Shown in pieces: positions 1 to 8,013 of a DNA stretch of 64,000 nucleotides. How positions within the stretch are numbered: the first letter of the stretch is position 1; each line of letters begins with the position of its first letter. The notes under the pieces are model-generated. The model was not told where the DNA came from and did no database searches. It was given only the letters and a program-made list of their open reading frames with translations. Source of the DNA: CAVQHY01 sp963712465 (GTDB lineage: Bacteria > Actinomycetota > Thermoleophilia > Gaiellales > Gaiellaceae); the NCBI GenBank assembly GCA_963712465.1, contig CAVQHY010000004.1:434001-498000 (forward strand), given 5' to 3'. The position numbers and the translations under genes are program-made.

Positions 1-445
1 CGGCGGCGATGTCGCCCACGGAGAGGCTCTTCTGCGGCGCGCCCTTGGCCCGCACCTCGCCGTCCTCGATCTCCAGGTCGTCCGGGTCGATCTCGAGCTC
101 CTTCCCGGCGATGTCGAGCACTCGCTCCCGCGCCTTCTCGGCGGCGAAGCGGACGGCGTTGCCGCCGATGAACGTTCCGCGCGAGGCGAACGACCCGGTG
201 CACACGGGCGACGAGTCGGTGTTCGTGTTATCCATCGTCACCCAGTCGTAAGGCACGCCGAGCGTGTCGGCGACGATCTGTGTATGGACGGTGCGCGAGC
301 CCTGGCCGATGTCGACCGTGCCCGCGAAGACGTCGACGCGGCCGTCCGGCTTGAGCTTGACCCAGGCCTGGCTCGGGTCGCCGTTCTGGTTCATCCCGGT
401 CGGGTACTCGATCGCGGCGAGGCCACGACCCGTGTGCTTGGCCAT
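1..445 (-). CDS. molybdenum hydroxylase, medium molybdopterin subunit (partial)
   Basis: This is the C-terminal half of a xanthine-dehydrogenase-family molybdopterin subunit, encoded as its own gene; it runs off the window edge. Translation begins MAKHTGRGLAAIEYPTGMNQ, and the family motif VDIGQGSRT, which contacts the molybdenum cofactor, is visible near residue 45. The ATG overlaps the stop of the upstream large-subunit gene (ATGA), so the two halves are translationally coupled. In most family members both halves form one polypeptide of about 750 residues. A known split example is nicotinate dehydrogenase of Eubacterium barkeri (NdhL/NdhM). The substrate cannot be told from sequence. Confidence 0.85.
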   Translation of the reverse strand, partial: MAKHTGRGLAAIEYPTGMNQNGDPSQAWVKLKPDGRVDVFAGTVDIGQGSRTVHTQIVADTLGVPYDWVTMDNTNTDSSPVCTGSFASRGTFIGGNAVRFAAEKARERVLDIAGKELEIDPDDLEIEDGEVRAKGAPQKSLSVGDIAA

Positions 446-1809
446 CAGTGACCTCCGTCGGTGTGCACCGAGCTTCGCAGGTGCTCGGGGAGCAGCTCGC
501 CCGAGCGCGGCGCGCTCGTCATCGCGCGATAGTCGGCGGGGAGCTCGAGCCCGACCTGCTCGGCCATCCGCTGGATTACCGGCACGGACGAGGGGTCCTC
601 GAGCGTGACCAGGTTCGGTGTCGTGTCGCCGATCCTGTTCGCGTTGCGAAGGCGAAACTCGAACTGGTCGAGGCCGAGCTCGTTGGCGACGCGAGTCATG
701 TGTGCCTCGACGCTGAACGAGACCGACGTGACGCCGAAGCCGCGCATCGCCGTCGTCGGTACCCGGTTGGTGAAGACGACGTAGCCGTCGAAGTGGATGC
801 TCGGGATCGTGTAGCCGCCCGCGATGTGGAACGCGTGCTTCGTGACGCCGTAGGGTGAGAAGCGGGCGTACGCGCCCGAGTCGTGGAGCGTCACCATCCG
901 GCGGCCGAGGATCCAGCCGTCCTTCGTCACGGCGTCGGCGATCTCCAGGTGCCAGGCGGCCCGCGTCGACGAGCAGAGGAACTCCTCCTCCCGCGTCCAG
1001 CGCCACTTCACCGGCTTGCCCGACTTGAGCGCGAGCAGCGCGGTGAGCGTCTCGGAGGCGGTGTCGACCTTGCCGCCGAAGCCGCCGCCGACGGTGCCGC
1101 CAACGAACTTGAGCCGATTCCAGGGCACCTGGAGGTGCGCCGCGACGACGCCCAGCGAGAAGTACATCGCCTGGGTGCACGAGTAGATCGTCAGCCGGCC
1201 GTCCGCCTCGGGGACGGCGAGCGCGGTCTGCGTCTCGAGCGGGACGTGCTCGATCGCCTGCGGGCGGTAGACGCCCTCGACGATCAGATCCGCGGCCTCG
1301 AACGCGGCGCCGACGTCGCCCTTGCGGATCCGGCGGCGGTCGTGCGGGCCGAAGTGCGGGTAGACCGGCCCCCAGGGATGGATCTTCGGTGCGTCGTCGT
1401 CGAAGGCGCGCCGGATGTCGAGGAGCGGCTCGAGCTCCTCGTACTCGATCTCGATCGCCTCGACCGCCTCGCGGGCAGCGTCTTCGTCGGGCGCCGAGAC
1501 GACGGCGATCGGCTGGCCCCGGTAGCGCACCTCGTCGACCGCGAGCAGGGGCTCGTCGGCCGGGATGCCGAGCGCCTCGAGGTGGCCGTAGACGTTCTTC
1601 GGGACGTCGGCGTGCGTGACGACGGTGACGCCCGGAAGCTTCTCCGTCTTGCTCGTATCGAGCTTCGTGACGTTTGCGCGGTGGTGCGGGGAGCGGAGCG
1701 CCTTGGCCCACTGCAACCCCGGGACGCGGACGTCGTCGACGAAGACGGTGCGCCCGGTGACGTGGGCTACTCCGTCGTAGCGCGGAAGCCGGGCTCCGAC
1801 GGCCTTCAT
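445..1809 (-). CDS. molybdenum hydroxylase, large molybdopterin subunit (N-terminal half)
   Basis: This 454-residue protein matches the first half of xanthine/CO-dehydrogenase-type molybdopterin subunits: an N-terminal a/b-hammerhead domain (YDGVAHVTGRTVFVDDV), then the first Mo-binding domain with VGGGFGGKVD near residue 235 and a RGFG motif near 350. It ends at the domain boundary where the next gene begins. The start at 1809 is preferred over an in-frame one at 1863 because its ATG overlaps the stop of the [2Fe-2S] gene. Electrons from hydroxylation would pass from the Mo centre through the FeS and FAD subunits encoded upstream. It belongs to the four-gene cytoplasmic oxidoreductase operon; the substrate is unknown. 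Confidence 0.88.
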   Translation of the reverse strand: MKAVGARLPRYDGVAHVTGRTVFVDDVRVPGLQWAKALRSPHHRANVTKLDTSKTEKLPGVTVVTHADVPKNVYGHLEALGIPADEPLLAVDEVRYRGQPIAVVSAPDEDAAREAVEAIEIEYEELEPLLDIRRAFDDDAPKIHPWGPVYPHFGPHDRRRIRKGDVGAAFEAADLIVEGVYRPQAIEHVPLETQTALAVPEADGRLTIYSCTQAMYFSLGVVAAHLQVPWNRLKFVGGTVGGGFGGKVDTASETLTALLALKSGKPVKWRWTREEEFLCSSTRAAWHLEIADAVTKDGWILGRRMVTLHDSGAYARFSPYGVTKHAFHIAGGYTIPSIHFDGYVVFTNRVPTTAMRGFGVTSVSFSVEAHMTRVANELGLDQFEFRLRNANRIGDTTPNLVTLEDPSSVPVIQRMAEQVGLELPADYRAMTSAPRSGELLPEHLRSSVHTDGGH

Positions 1810-2252
1810 CGAGAGCTCCCAGCTACCGCTTCGACGATCTTGACGTAGCCGGTGCAGCGGCACGCGTGTCCCCCGAGGGCGTGCTCGATCTGCTCACGAG
1901 AGGGGGCCGGCACTCGTTGCAGCAGCGCTTCCGTGGCCATGATCATCCCGGACGTGCAGAAGCCGCACTGCGCCGCGTAGTGGTCGTTGAAGGCCTGCTG
2001 CACGGGGGACAGGTGCTCGGGTGAGCCGAGCCCTTCGACGGTCGTGATCTCGGCACCGTCGACGGCCTGGAGCGGCAGCAGGCAAGCGCGCCTCGGCTCG
2101 CCGTCGACGAGGACAGTGCATGCGCCACAGCCGCCCTGCTGGCAGCCGGCTTTGGGGCTCAGGATCTCGAGCTCCTCGCGCAGGACGGTGAGCAGCGACG
2201 CCAGCGGCGGGCTCTCGGGCTCCCGCTCGACGCCGTTGACGGTCAGCTTCAT
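1806..2252 (-). CDS. molybdenum hydroxylase, [2Fe-2S] subunit
   Basis: This 148-residue protein is the small iron-sulfur subunit. The plant-type ferredoxin cluster ligands are seen in GCQQGGCGACTVLVDG with a fourth Cys in RRACLLP. The C-terminal helical domain carries the second cluster motifs CGFCTSGMIM and CRCTGYVKI. Length and motif order are normal for the XdhC/CoxS/NdhS family. Its ATG overlaps the stop of the FAD-subunit gene, and its stop overlaps the start of the large subunit, so stoichiometric translation is expected. It carries electrons between the Mo centre and FAD. Confidence 0.95.
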   Translation of the reverse strand: MKLTVNGVEREPESPPLASLLTVLREELEILSPKAGCQQGGCGACTVLVDGEPRRACLLPLQAVDGAEITTVEGLGSPEHLSPVQQAFNDHYAAQCGFCTSGMIMATEALLQRVPAPSREQIEHALGGHACRCTGYVKIVEAVAGSSR

Positions 2253-3052
2253 GTGGCTCCTTTGCCCAGCTCGGCGAGCGCTCGGGCGACGAGCCTCGGG
2301 AGCATCTTCTCGCGGTACCAGGCCGACGCGAGCGGGTCGGCCGGGGGATCGACGTCGTCGAGCGCCTTCTCGGCCGCCGCCGCGGGATCGGCCCCGCCGG
2401 CGAGCGCAGCCTCGACCGTCGGCAGGCGCTTCGCGGTCGCGGCAACTCCACCCGCGGCAACGCGGATCGTTCCGTTGGCGGAGGCGGCGGCGACCGAGAG
2501 AATCGTGTAGGCGTGCGCGTGCGGCCGGCCGAGTGACGCGTAGGCTGCCAGCTCGGGCTCGGCGAGCTCGACCTCGAGCACGAGCCGTCCCGCTCCCGCT
2601 CCCGCGAGGAAGTCCTCGACCGAGTCGATCCGCTCGCCGCCCAGCCCCGCGGAGCGCACGTTCGCGCCGAGCGCGATCAGCGGAGCCTGGAGATCGCCGC
2701 GCGGTGCCTCGCTCGAGGTCGCGCAGAGATTGCCGCCCAACGTAGCGTGACCGCGGATCTCGTAGTCGCCGACGCGCTGCGCGGCGCTCCGCAGCGGCTC
2801 GGGCGCGGACTCGGCGAGGGTGTGGAGGGTTGTCGCTGCGCCGATCCTCACGGTTCCGCCGTCCGTTGCGATCTGGTCCAGCCCCGAGCGGGCGAGCAGG
2901 AGGACGCGCCCCGGTTGCAGGCGGCCGTAGGTGAGCTCGGGCATGAGGATCGTCCCGCCGCCGACGACCGTGACGCCGCTCCCGTCGCCGAACGCGTCGA
3001 CCGCCTCGTCGGGAGTAGTCGGGACGAGCACCTCGGTGTCGACGGCGGTCAT
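2249..3052 (-). CDS. molybdenum hydroxylase, FAD-binding subunit
   Basis: This is the medium FAD subunit (267 residues) of a xanthine-dehydrogenase-family enzyme. FAD-binding signatures are visible in VVGGGTILMPELTYGR near residue 27 and in GHATLGGNLCATSSEAPRGD near residue 105, followed by a CO-dehydrogenase flavoprotein C-terminal domain. It is the first gene of the operon, giving the order FAD, FeS, Mo-large, Mo-medium. The start at 3052 follows a short divergent gap to the plus-strand methyltransferase gene at 3152. The reading frame stays open far upstream, but that extension overlaps the opposite gene and has no family similarity. Confidence 0.92.
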   Translation of the reverse strand: MTAVDTEVLVPTTPDEAVDAFGDGSGVTVVGGGTILMPELTYGRLQPGRVLLLARSGLDQIATDGGTVRIGAATTLHTLAESAPEPLRSAAQRVGDYEIRGHATLGGNLCATSSEAPRGDLQAPLIALGANVRSAGLGGERIDSVEDFLAGAGAGRLVLEVELAEPELAAYASLGRPHAHAYTILSVAAASANGTIRVAAGGVAATAKRLPTVEAALAGGADPAAAAEKALDDVDPPADPLASAWYREKMLPRLVARALAELGKGAT

Positions 3053-3151
3053 GGTCGAGCGATTATCGAGTAGCCGGTCCGCGAGGGCAACCGACTGCGG
3101 TGCGCATCGCGACCGGGCGCGCCGTCCGTGAGAGACTCCGAGTGCCGGACC

Positions 3152-4909
3152 ATGCCCACAGCCACGACGATCTCCGACGCCTATTCCCGTGTCAAGCGGC
3201 TGATCGCCGACGACGAGGTCGTGATCCTCGACGGGGGCAACGCGACCGAGCTCGAACGCACGCATCTGGCCGGCGACCTGCGCAACGCCGTCGACACCGG
3301 GCTCTGGGGGACGTCGGGGCTCTACCGCGCTCCGCACGCCGTCCTCGACGTGCACCGCAGCTACGTGGCGGCGGGCGTCGACGTCCTCACGACGGATACG
3401 TGGGCGATCCTCGGCGCCGCCAAGCTCGAGGCGTCCGGCGGCCTCGGGGGAACGACGCACTGGATGGACGTCGCCCGTCTGGGGCTGCGGCTCGCCCGGC
3501 AGGCCGTCGACGAGGCGGGCAAGGGCGGTGAGGTGGCCGTGGCGTTCAGCGTCAACGGGGACGTCGACTCCGCCGATCGGCTCTCGACGCTCGGTCTGGC
3601 GATGCGCGCACTCGCCGACGATCCACCCGACCTCCTCTTTCTCGAGACGATGATGCTCGTGCGGGACGAGCTCACGTACGAGACCGTCGAGACCGCGCTG
3701 GCGACCGGGATCCCGGTGTGGCTCAGCTTCCGCCGCTGCCGGCACGGAGTCTGCGGGGTGTACGGGCAGCACTGGGGCGGGCCGGAGGGAGACCTCTTCG
3801 GGCGCGCCGCGCGGCGCTTCGAGGAGCTGGGCGTCGAGGCGCTGCTGATCAACTGCCTGCCCCCCGAGCACATCAGCGGGATGCTGCCGTGGCTTCGCGA
3901 CTTCACCGATCTTCCGCTCGGCGTCTACCCGAACCTCGGCCACTACTCCGATGCCGGCTGGCGGTTCGACGAGCGGGTCGGTCCGGACGAGTACGCAGAG
4001 CTCGCCGCCGGCTGGCGCGACGAGGGCGCCCAGATCGTCGGCGGCTGCTGCGGGACGACGCCCGCCCACATCGCCGCGCTTCGCCCGAGGCTGGCCGGGA
4101 CGAAGCCGGGACGTCCGCGAAGCACACCGCTGGTCGAGGTGCTCGAAGCGACGCCGTTCGTGCCCGAGCCGTGGCTCGACGACGAGGGCCGGCCCCTCCA
4201 CCCGGTTCCGTTCCCGGAGATCATCCGCGAGCCCGACGTGTTCCAGCCGACCTCCGGGAGCCTCACCGTCTGGAAGGCGCTCTGGCAGCATCGCATCGGC
4301 GCCGGCAAGCGCTGCCTCGACGTGGGCTGCGGCTCCGGGCTGTTGACGATCCAGCTCGCGCTGAACGGCGCGGAGCACGTGCACGCTGTCGACATCCAGC
4401 GCCAGGCGGTCGCGAACACCCTCGCCAACGCGTTTCGCAACGGCGTTGCCGACCGTGTCTCCGGCGCCGAGGTCGACATCTACACCTACGTGCCCGCCGA
4501 GACCTACGACGTCGTCGTCGCGAGCCTGTACCAGATGCCCGTCGATCCGTTCGAGGAGTACACCGGGCACCGCCCGCTCGACTTCTGGGGCCGCAACCTC
4601 GTCGACCATTTCATCGACCTCGTCCCGCGCCTGCTCGAGTCGGACGGCGTCGCCTATCTGATGCAGCTCTCGATTCTCTCGCAGCTGAGGACGGCGGAGC
4701 TCTGCGAGCAGGCCGGCCTCAGCTCGCGCGTCCTCGACTTCGGCTTCTTCCCGTGGACGCCGACGTTCGCCGAGCACGCCGAGCAGATCGGGCGCGTCGA
4801 GCAGCTCTCGGACGCCTACCACCTAGACCTCGGCGGCCAGGACGTGATGGTCGTGTACGTGCTCGAGCTCCGGACGGCCGGCGCGAAGCGCCTACAATCG
4901 GAGCCGTGA
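3152..4909 (+). CDS. homocysteine S-methyltransferase / SAM-dependent methyltransferase fusion
   Basis: This 585-residue protein joins two enzymes. Residues about 20-310 form a homocysteine S-methyltransferase (BHMT/MHT-type) barrel: VILDGGNATELER near the start, a zinc-ligand Cys in LINCLPPEHISG near residue 233, and the paired zinc Cys in GGCCGTTPAHIAAL near residue 297. After a linker, residues about 360-580 form a class I SAM-binding domain with motif I CLDVGCGSGLLTIQLA near residue 388. The first half is expected to make methionine from homocysteine and a methyl donor; the second half's substrate is unknown. ATG at 3152 is preferred to GTG at 3128 because similarity begins just after it. 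The stop overlaps the GTG of the next gene. Confidence 0.85.
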   Translation: MPTATTISDAYSRVKRLIADDEVVILDGGNATELERTHLAGDLRNAVDTGLWGTSGLYRAPHAVLDVHRSYVAAGVDVLTTDTWAILGAAKLEASGGLGGTTHWMDVARLGLRLARQAVDEAGKGGEVAVAFSVNGDVDSADRLSTLGLAMRALADDPPDLLFLETMMLVRDELTYETVETALATGIPVWLSFRRCRHGVCGVYGQHWGGPEGDLFGRAARRFEELGVEALLINCLPPEHISGMLPWLRDFTDLPLGVYPNLGHYSDAGWRFDERVGPDEYAELAAGWRDEGAQIVGGCCGTTPAHIAALRPRLAGTKPGRPRSTPLVEVLEATPFVPEPWLDDEGRPLHPVPFPEIIREPDVFQPTSGSLTVWKALWQHRIGAGKRCLDVGCGSGLLTIQLALNGAEHVHAVDIQRQAVANTLANAFRNGVADRVSGAEVDIYTYVPAETYDVVVASLYQMPVDPFEEYTGHRPLDFWGRNLVDHFIDLVPRLLESDGVAYLMQLSILSQLRTAELCEQAGLSSRVLDFGFFPWTPTFAEHAEQIGRVEQLSDAYHLDLGGQDVMVVYVLELRTAGAKRLQSEP

Positions 4910-5160
4910 CGCGCCTCCCCGCCGAGGTTCGAGAGCTCTTCTGGGAGGGACTCAACGAGGAGCCCGACCCGGATCGGCACGCCGAGTACATCGGGATTCG
5001 GGTGCTGGAGGACGGCGAGGAGCCGGCCTACCGCTGGCTGGTCGAGCGGTACGGGCCCGAGTGGGTCGCCGACGTCGCGGTCTCGGGCAGGCTTCGACCG
5101 GAGCAGGAGCGATTCTGGCGCGACATCCTCGGCGATGCACGACGAGTGCGTCGATCCTGA
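4906..5160 (+). CDS. DUF6922-like small protein, probable partner of the AbiEii-type protein
   Basis: This 84-residue protein starts at a GTG overlapping the stop of the methyltransferase fusion. Its pattern LPAEVRELFWEGL, IRVLEDGEEPAYRWLVERYG and RFWRDILGD fits the short proteins (DUF6922 as I recall the family) found directly upstream of AbiEii nucleotidyltransferases, which usually read FWD..., RVLE.G....WL...YG, and FW..LL. It overlaps the downstream gene by 26 bp. It is inferred to be an antitoxin-like or accessory partner. No DNA-binding domain is visible, unlike the classical AbiEi antitoxin. Confidence 0.6.
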   Translation: MTRLPAEVRELFWEGLNEEPDPDRHAEYIGIRVLEDGEEPAYRWLVERYGPEWVADVAVSGRLRPEQERFWRDILGDARRVRRS

Positions 5161-5737
5161 CGCCCAGGCACTCGCGGAACGGCTGACCGGCGCCGCCGAT
5201 CGCCATGCCCTGGCTCTGGGCGATGGGACGGCGTGCGCCCTGCGGCTCGGTCACCGGGTGAGTGGCGACCTGGACCTCTTCGCGCTGGGGGTGCTGGAGC
5301 CTCCGCGCCTGCTCGACGAGCTCTCGGAGCTCGGCTCCGTCCGGCTCGCCGGAATCTCGGCGCACGAGCTCCACGTCACGATCGACGGCGTCAAGCTCTC
5401 GGCCACCTCGCTCGGCCGTCCGGTGCTCGCGCCGCCCGATCCGTGGCGTGGGCTGCCGGTTCTGTCCACGGTCGATCTCGCGGAGCTGACAGTCGTCGCG
5501 GCCGTCCACCGCGGCTTCGTCCGCGACCTCTGCGACTTGCATCTCCTGTGTTGCTCGGGCGTCGACCTCGACATCGCGATCACGGCTGCAAGGGGGATCG
5601 ACCGCGTCGTCGCGCTGAAGGCGCTGACCGACGCCGACCGCTTCCGGGGCCAGCCCGAGCTCGAGCTTCGCACGCCCTGGAGCCTCGATCGCGCGATCGA
5701 CTTCTTCACGCTGGAGGCCAGGCGGCTCCTCGCCTGA
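5135..5737 (+). CDS. AbiEii/AbiGii-type nucleotidyltransferase
   Basis: This 200-residue protein resembles the nucleotidyltransferase toxin of type IV AbiE systems and the wider DUF1814 family. The catalytic region GDGTACALRLGHRVSGDLDLF near residue 25 matches the family pattern GGTALAL..GHR.S.DLDLF, with the first Gly replaced by Asp. The aspartates of DLDLF would bind metal and nucleotide. LADLTVV-like spacing further on (STVDLAELTVVAAVHRG) also fits. The protein is at the short end for the family. Known AbiEii proteins transfer nucleotides to tRNA and arrest growth. Whether this orphan pair defends against phage is not shown. Confidence 0.75.
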   Translation: MHDECVDPDAQALAERLTGAADRHALALGDGTACALRLGHRVSGDLDLFALGVLEPPRLLDELSELGSVRLAGISAHELHVTIDGVKLSATSLGRPVLAPPDPWRGLPVLSTVDLAELTVVAAVHRGFVRDLCDLHLLCCSGVDLDIAITAARGIDRVVALKALTDADRFRGQPELELRTPWSLDRAIDFFTLEARRLLA

Positions 5738-5809
5738 GGCTCATTGACAGGCCGCGCCCGGCGGGTCAGAGTCGCGCTGTCGAAACGACACGAGGGAGGG
5801 ACTGGACAC

Positions 5810-7064
5810 GTGGCCTTCACGGCGACCAAAGACCTGATGCTTCCCGCGACCGTGACCGGCTCCTGGCCGCGGCCGCGCTGGTACACGATGAACATGTGGG
5901 GCCGGCCGCTCGACACGGCGATGATGGACCCCTGGTTCCGCGAGCAGTTCACCGACGCCCACGCCGTCGTCGTCTCCGACCAGGAGCGCGTGCGGGCTCG
6001 ACATCCTCACCACGGGCGACTACCACCTCGACGAGGACGTCGCGGGCCGGTCCTGGCACCACTATCCGCTTGCAGCGCTGGAAGGGGCTCGAGCACGAGG
6101 AGCTGCAGACGCGCAAGACGCGCTCGCCGCTCCTCTCGTACCCGGTCGGCACGATGCTCGACTCGATCTACAAGACGTGGCGCTGGCCGCGCGTCGTCGG
6201 CAAGGTCGAGCACGACCCGAAGAACCCGCTCGAGTACGCGAAGATCTGGCGGATCGCGCAGCAGGCGGCGGCCTCCGGGAAGCCGGTCAAGTTCGGCACC
6301 TGCTCGGCGCAGGTGCTCGCGTTCTTCCTCGACAGCCACACGCCGCAGTACGACCTCGACGACAAGAAGCAGCTGATCTGGGACATGGCGGAGGCGATGA
6401 ACCTCGAGTTGCGCCAGCTCGCCGCGAGCGGCTGCAAGGTGATCCAGGTCGAGGAGCCGACCCTGCACTTCATGGCCCGCTACTACCCCGAGATGACCGA
6501 GTTCATCGACTTCCTCGTCGACGCGTTCAACCGCGAGGTCGAGGGGCTCGACGACGTCGAGGTCTGGATCCACACCTGCTGGGGCAACCCGAACATGCAG
6601 AAGGTCTTCACGGACGAGTCGTACGCGAACTCGATCGAGATCTACCTCGAGCGGCTCAAGGGCGACGTCTGGACGATCGAGGCGACGGAGAACGACTTCA
6701 AGGAGCTCCACGCTGTTCGACGCCGTACAAGGACTCGCTGAAGAAGAAGGTCGCGGTGGGCGTAATCAGCCACCGGACGCTGCAGGCCGACTTCCCCGAC
6801 GACGATCGCCGACCGGATCCGCCGCTGCCTCGAGCACATCCCGGCCGACAAGCTCGTGCTCTCGACGGACTGCGGCTTCGGGCGCCAGGGCTTCAACCGC
6901 CACCTCGCGTTCTACAAGGCGACGGGGATCCCGCAGGCGCCGCAACATCGTGCTGAAGGAGCTCGGGCTCGAGCGAGCGGTACGTCCCGTGCGCCGACGA
7001 GCGCCTCGCGTGGGACTACCTCCCCGACGACGAGCCGCTCACGCACCTGAAGCCGCTCAGGTAG
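5810..7064 (+). pseudogene. cobalamin-independent methionine synthase-like gene, multiply frameshifted
   Basis: Conceptual translation gives a MetE C-domain-like protein of about 415 residues, but the frame changes at about 5993, 6070, 6711, 6720, 6806, 6941 and 6978. Between shifts the sequence is well conserved: ATVTGSWPRPRWYTMNMWG at the start, GLDILTTGDYHLDEDVAGRS, the middle VGTMLDSIYKTWRWPRVVGK, IQVEEPTLHFMARYYPEM, then VGVISHRTLQ and VLSTDCGFGRQGF, which carries a zinc-ligand Cys. The GTG at 5810 follows GAGGGAGGG. No stop codons interrupt the segments apart from those caused by the shifts, so this is either very recent decay or local sequence error. Enzymes of this type transfer methyl groups to thiols. 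Confidence 0.75.
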
Positions 7065-7075
7065 AGACTTGACCC

Positions 7076-7942
7076 ATGAGGCTTGCGTGCGCCGACGACA
7101 CGTTTCGGCTCTTCGAGCACGAGCACGTCTGCGAGCTGATCCGCATGCTCGGGCTCGACGGCGTCGACGTCTGCGTCATGCAGAGCCGTTCCGCGGTCCG
7201 GCCCGAGGACGTGCGCGCCGACCCGGCCGGCTGGGCAGGACGGCTCGACGAGCGGATCCGCGGGCGCGGGCTCGAGGTCGCGGACGTGTTCGTCATCCCC
7301 TGGACGGATTTCCAGACGATGGCGCCTAACCACCCAGACGCGACGGAGCGCGAGGCGTCGGCCGCGCTCTTCCGCGACCTGCTCGAGCTGGCCGCGCGGC
7401 TGCGGTCGCCCGGGATGACGATCCTCCCCGGGATCGACTGGGACGGCGAGACGCACGAGGAGTCGCTCGCCCGCTCCTCGACGGAGCTCGTCTGGCGGGT
7501 GGACGAGGCGGCGGCGCGAGACGTGCGGCTCTCGATCGAGCCGCATCTCGGGTCGGTTGCCTCGACTCCCGAGCGGGCGCTCGATCTGCTCGCGCGCACC
7601 CCCGGGCTCGAGCTGACGCTCGACTACAGCCACTTCGTCTACCAGGGGATCCCCGAAGGGGAGGTCGAGCCGCTGGCAATGCACGCGCGTCACTGCCATG
7701 TCCGCGGCGCCCGCGAAGGCCGTATGCAGGCGGCGGTCAAGGACTCCACGACCGACTTCGAGCGCATGGTCGACGCGCTGGCCGCTGCGGGCTTCGACGG
7801 GTTTCTCGGGCTCGAGTACGTGTGGCTCGACTGGGAGCACTGCAACGAGTGCGACAACCTGTCGGAGACGATCCTCCTGCGCGACCGGTTACGGGCGAAG
7901 CTCGAGGGTCGGCAGTGGAGCTACCCGGAGATGGTGGTGTAG
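7076..7942 (+). CDS. sugar phosphate isomerase/epimerase (TIM barrel)
   Basis: This 288-residue protein belongs to the xylose-isomerase-like AP-endonuclease-2 barrel family. Metal-site residues are seen in LSIEPHLGS near residue 150, LTLDYSHFVYQG near 180, and HARHCHVRGARE near 205; a final Glu lies in FLGLEYVWLDWEH. Such proteins isomerise or epimerise ketoses, inosose or keto acids. It starts 11 bp after the frameshifted MetE-like gene and opens a catabolic run containing two further members of this fold (9240 and 11249). The exact substrate is not known. Confidence 0.8.
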   Translation: MRLACADDTFRLFEHEHVCELIRMLGLDGVDVCVMQSRSAVRPEDVRADPAGWAGRLDERIRGRGLEVADVFVIPWTDFQTMAPNHPDATEREASAALFRDLLELAARLRSPGMTILPGIDWDGETHEESLARSSTELVWRVDEAAARDVRLSIEPHLGSVASTPERALDLLARTPGLELTLDYSHFVYQGIPEGEVEPLAMHARHCHVRGAREGRMQAAVKDSTTDFERMVDALAAAGFDGFLGLEYVWLDWEHCNECDNLSETILLRDRLRAKLEGRQWSYPEMVV

Positions 7943-7946
7943 TGCG

Positions 7947-8013
7947 GGGTCGCGCCCGGGTGGGCATGGGCGGGACTCGACAGGGCGGGGGTGGGGTGGT
8001 AGGAGAAACGTGA
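7947..8013 (+). repeat. G-rich repeat, copy 1
   Basis: This 67-bp G-rich segment between the isomerase and VOC genes is about 80% identical by eye to the reverse complement of 35572-35639. Shared blocks include GGGTCGCGC, TGGGCGGGACT and AGGGCGGGGG. It ends at the GTG start and ribosome site of the next gene (AGGAGAAACGTG). Confidence 0.6.

Noticed and set aside
883..1848. Long plus-strand open frame opposite the Mo large subunit
   Set aside because: Its composition (Arg/Ala/Asp-rich, no motifs) and exact antisense position to a motif-rich gene show that it is a shadow frame.
2249..4822. An 857-codon minus-strand open frame covering the methyltransferase fusion
   Set aside because: Only its last 267 codons are protein-like (FAD subunit). 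The rest is the antisense of the plus-strand fusion gene and is Arg/Asp/Val-rich, as expected of GC-rich shadow frames.
5135..5737. Complete AbiE phage-defence system
   Set aside because: The AbiEi winged-helix antitoxin is absent, so only an AbiEii-type protein with a different small partner can be claimed.
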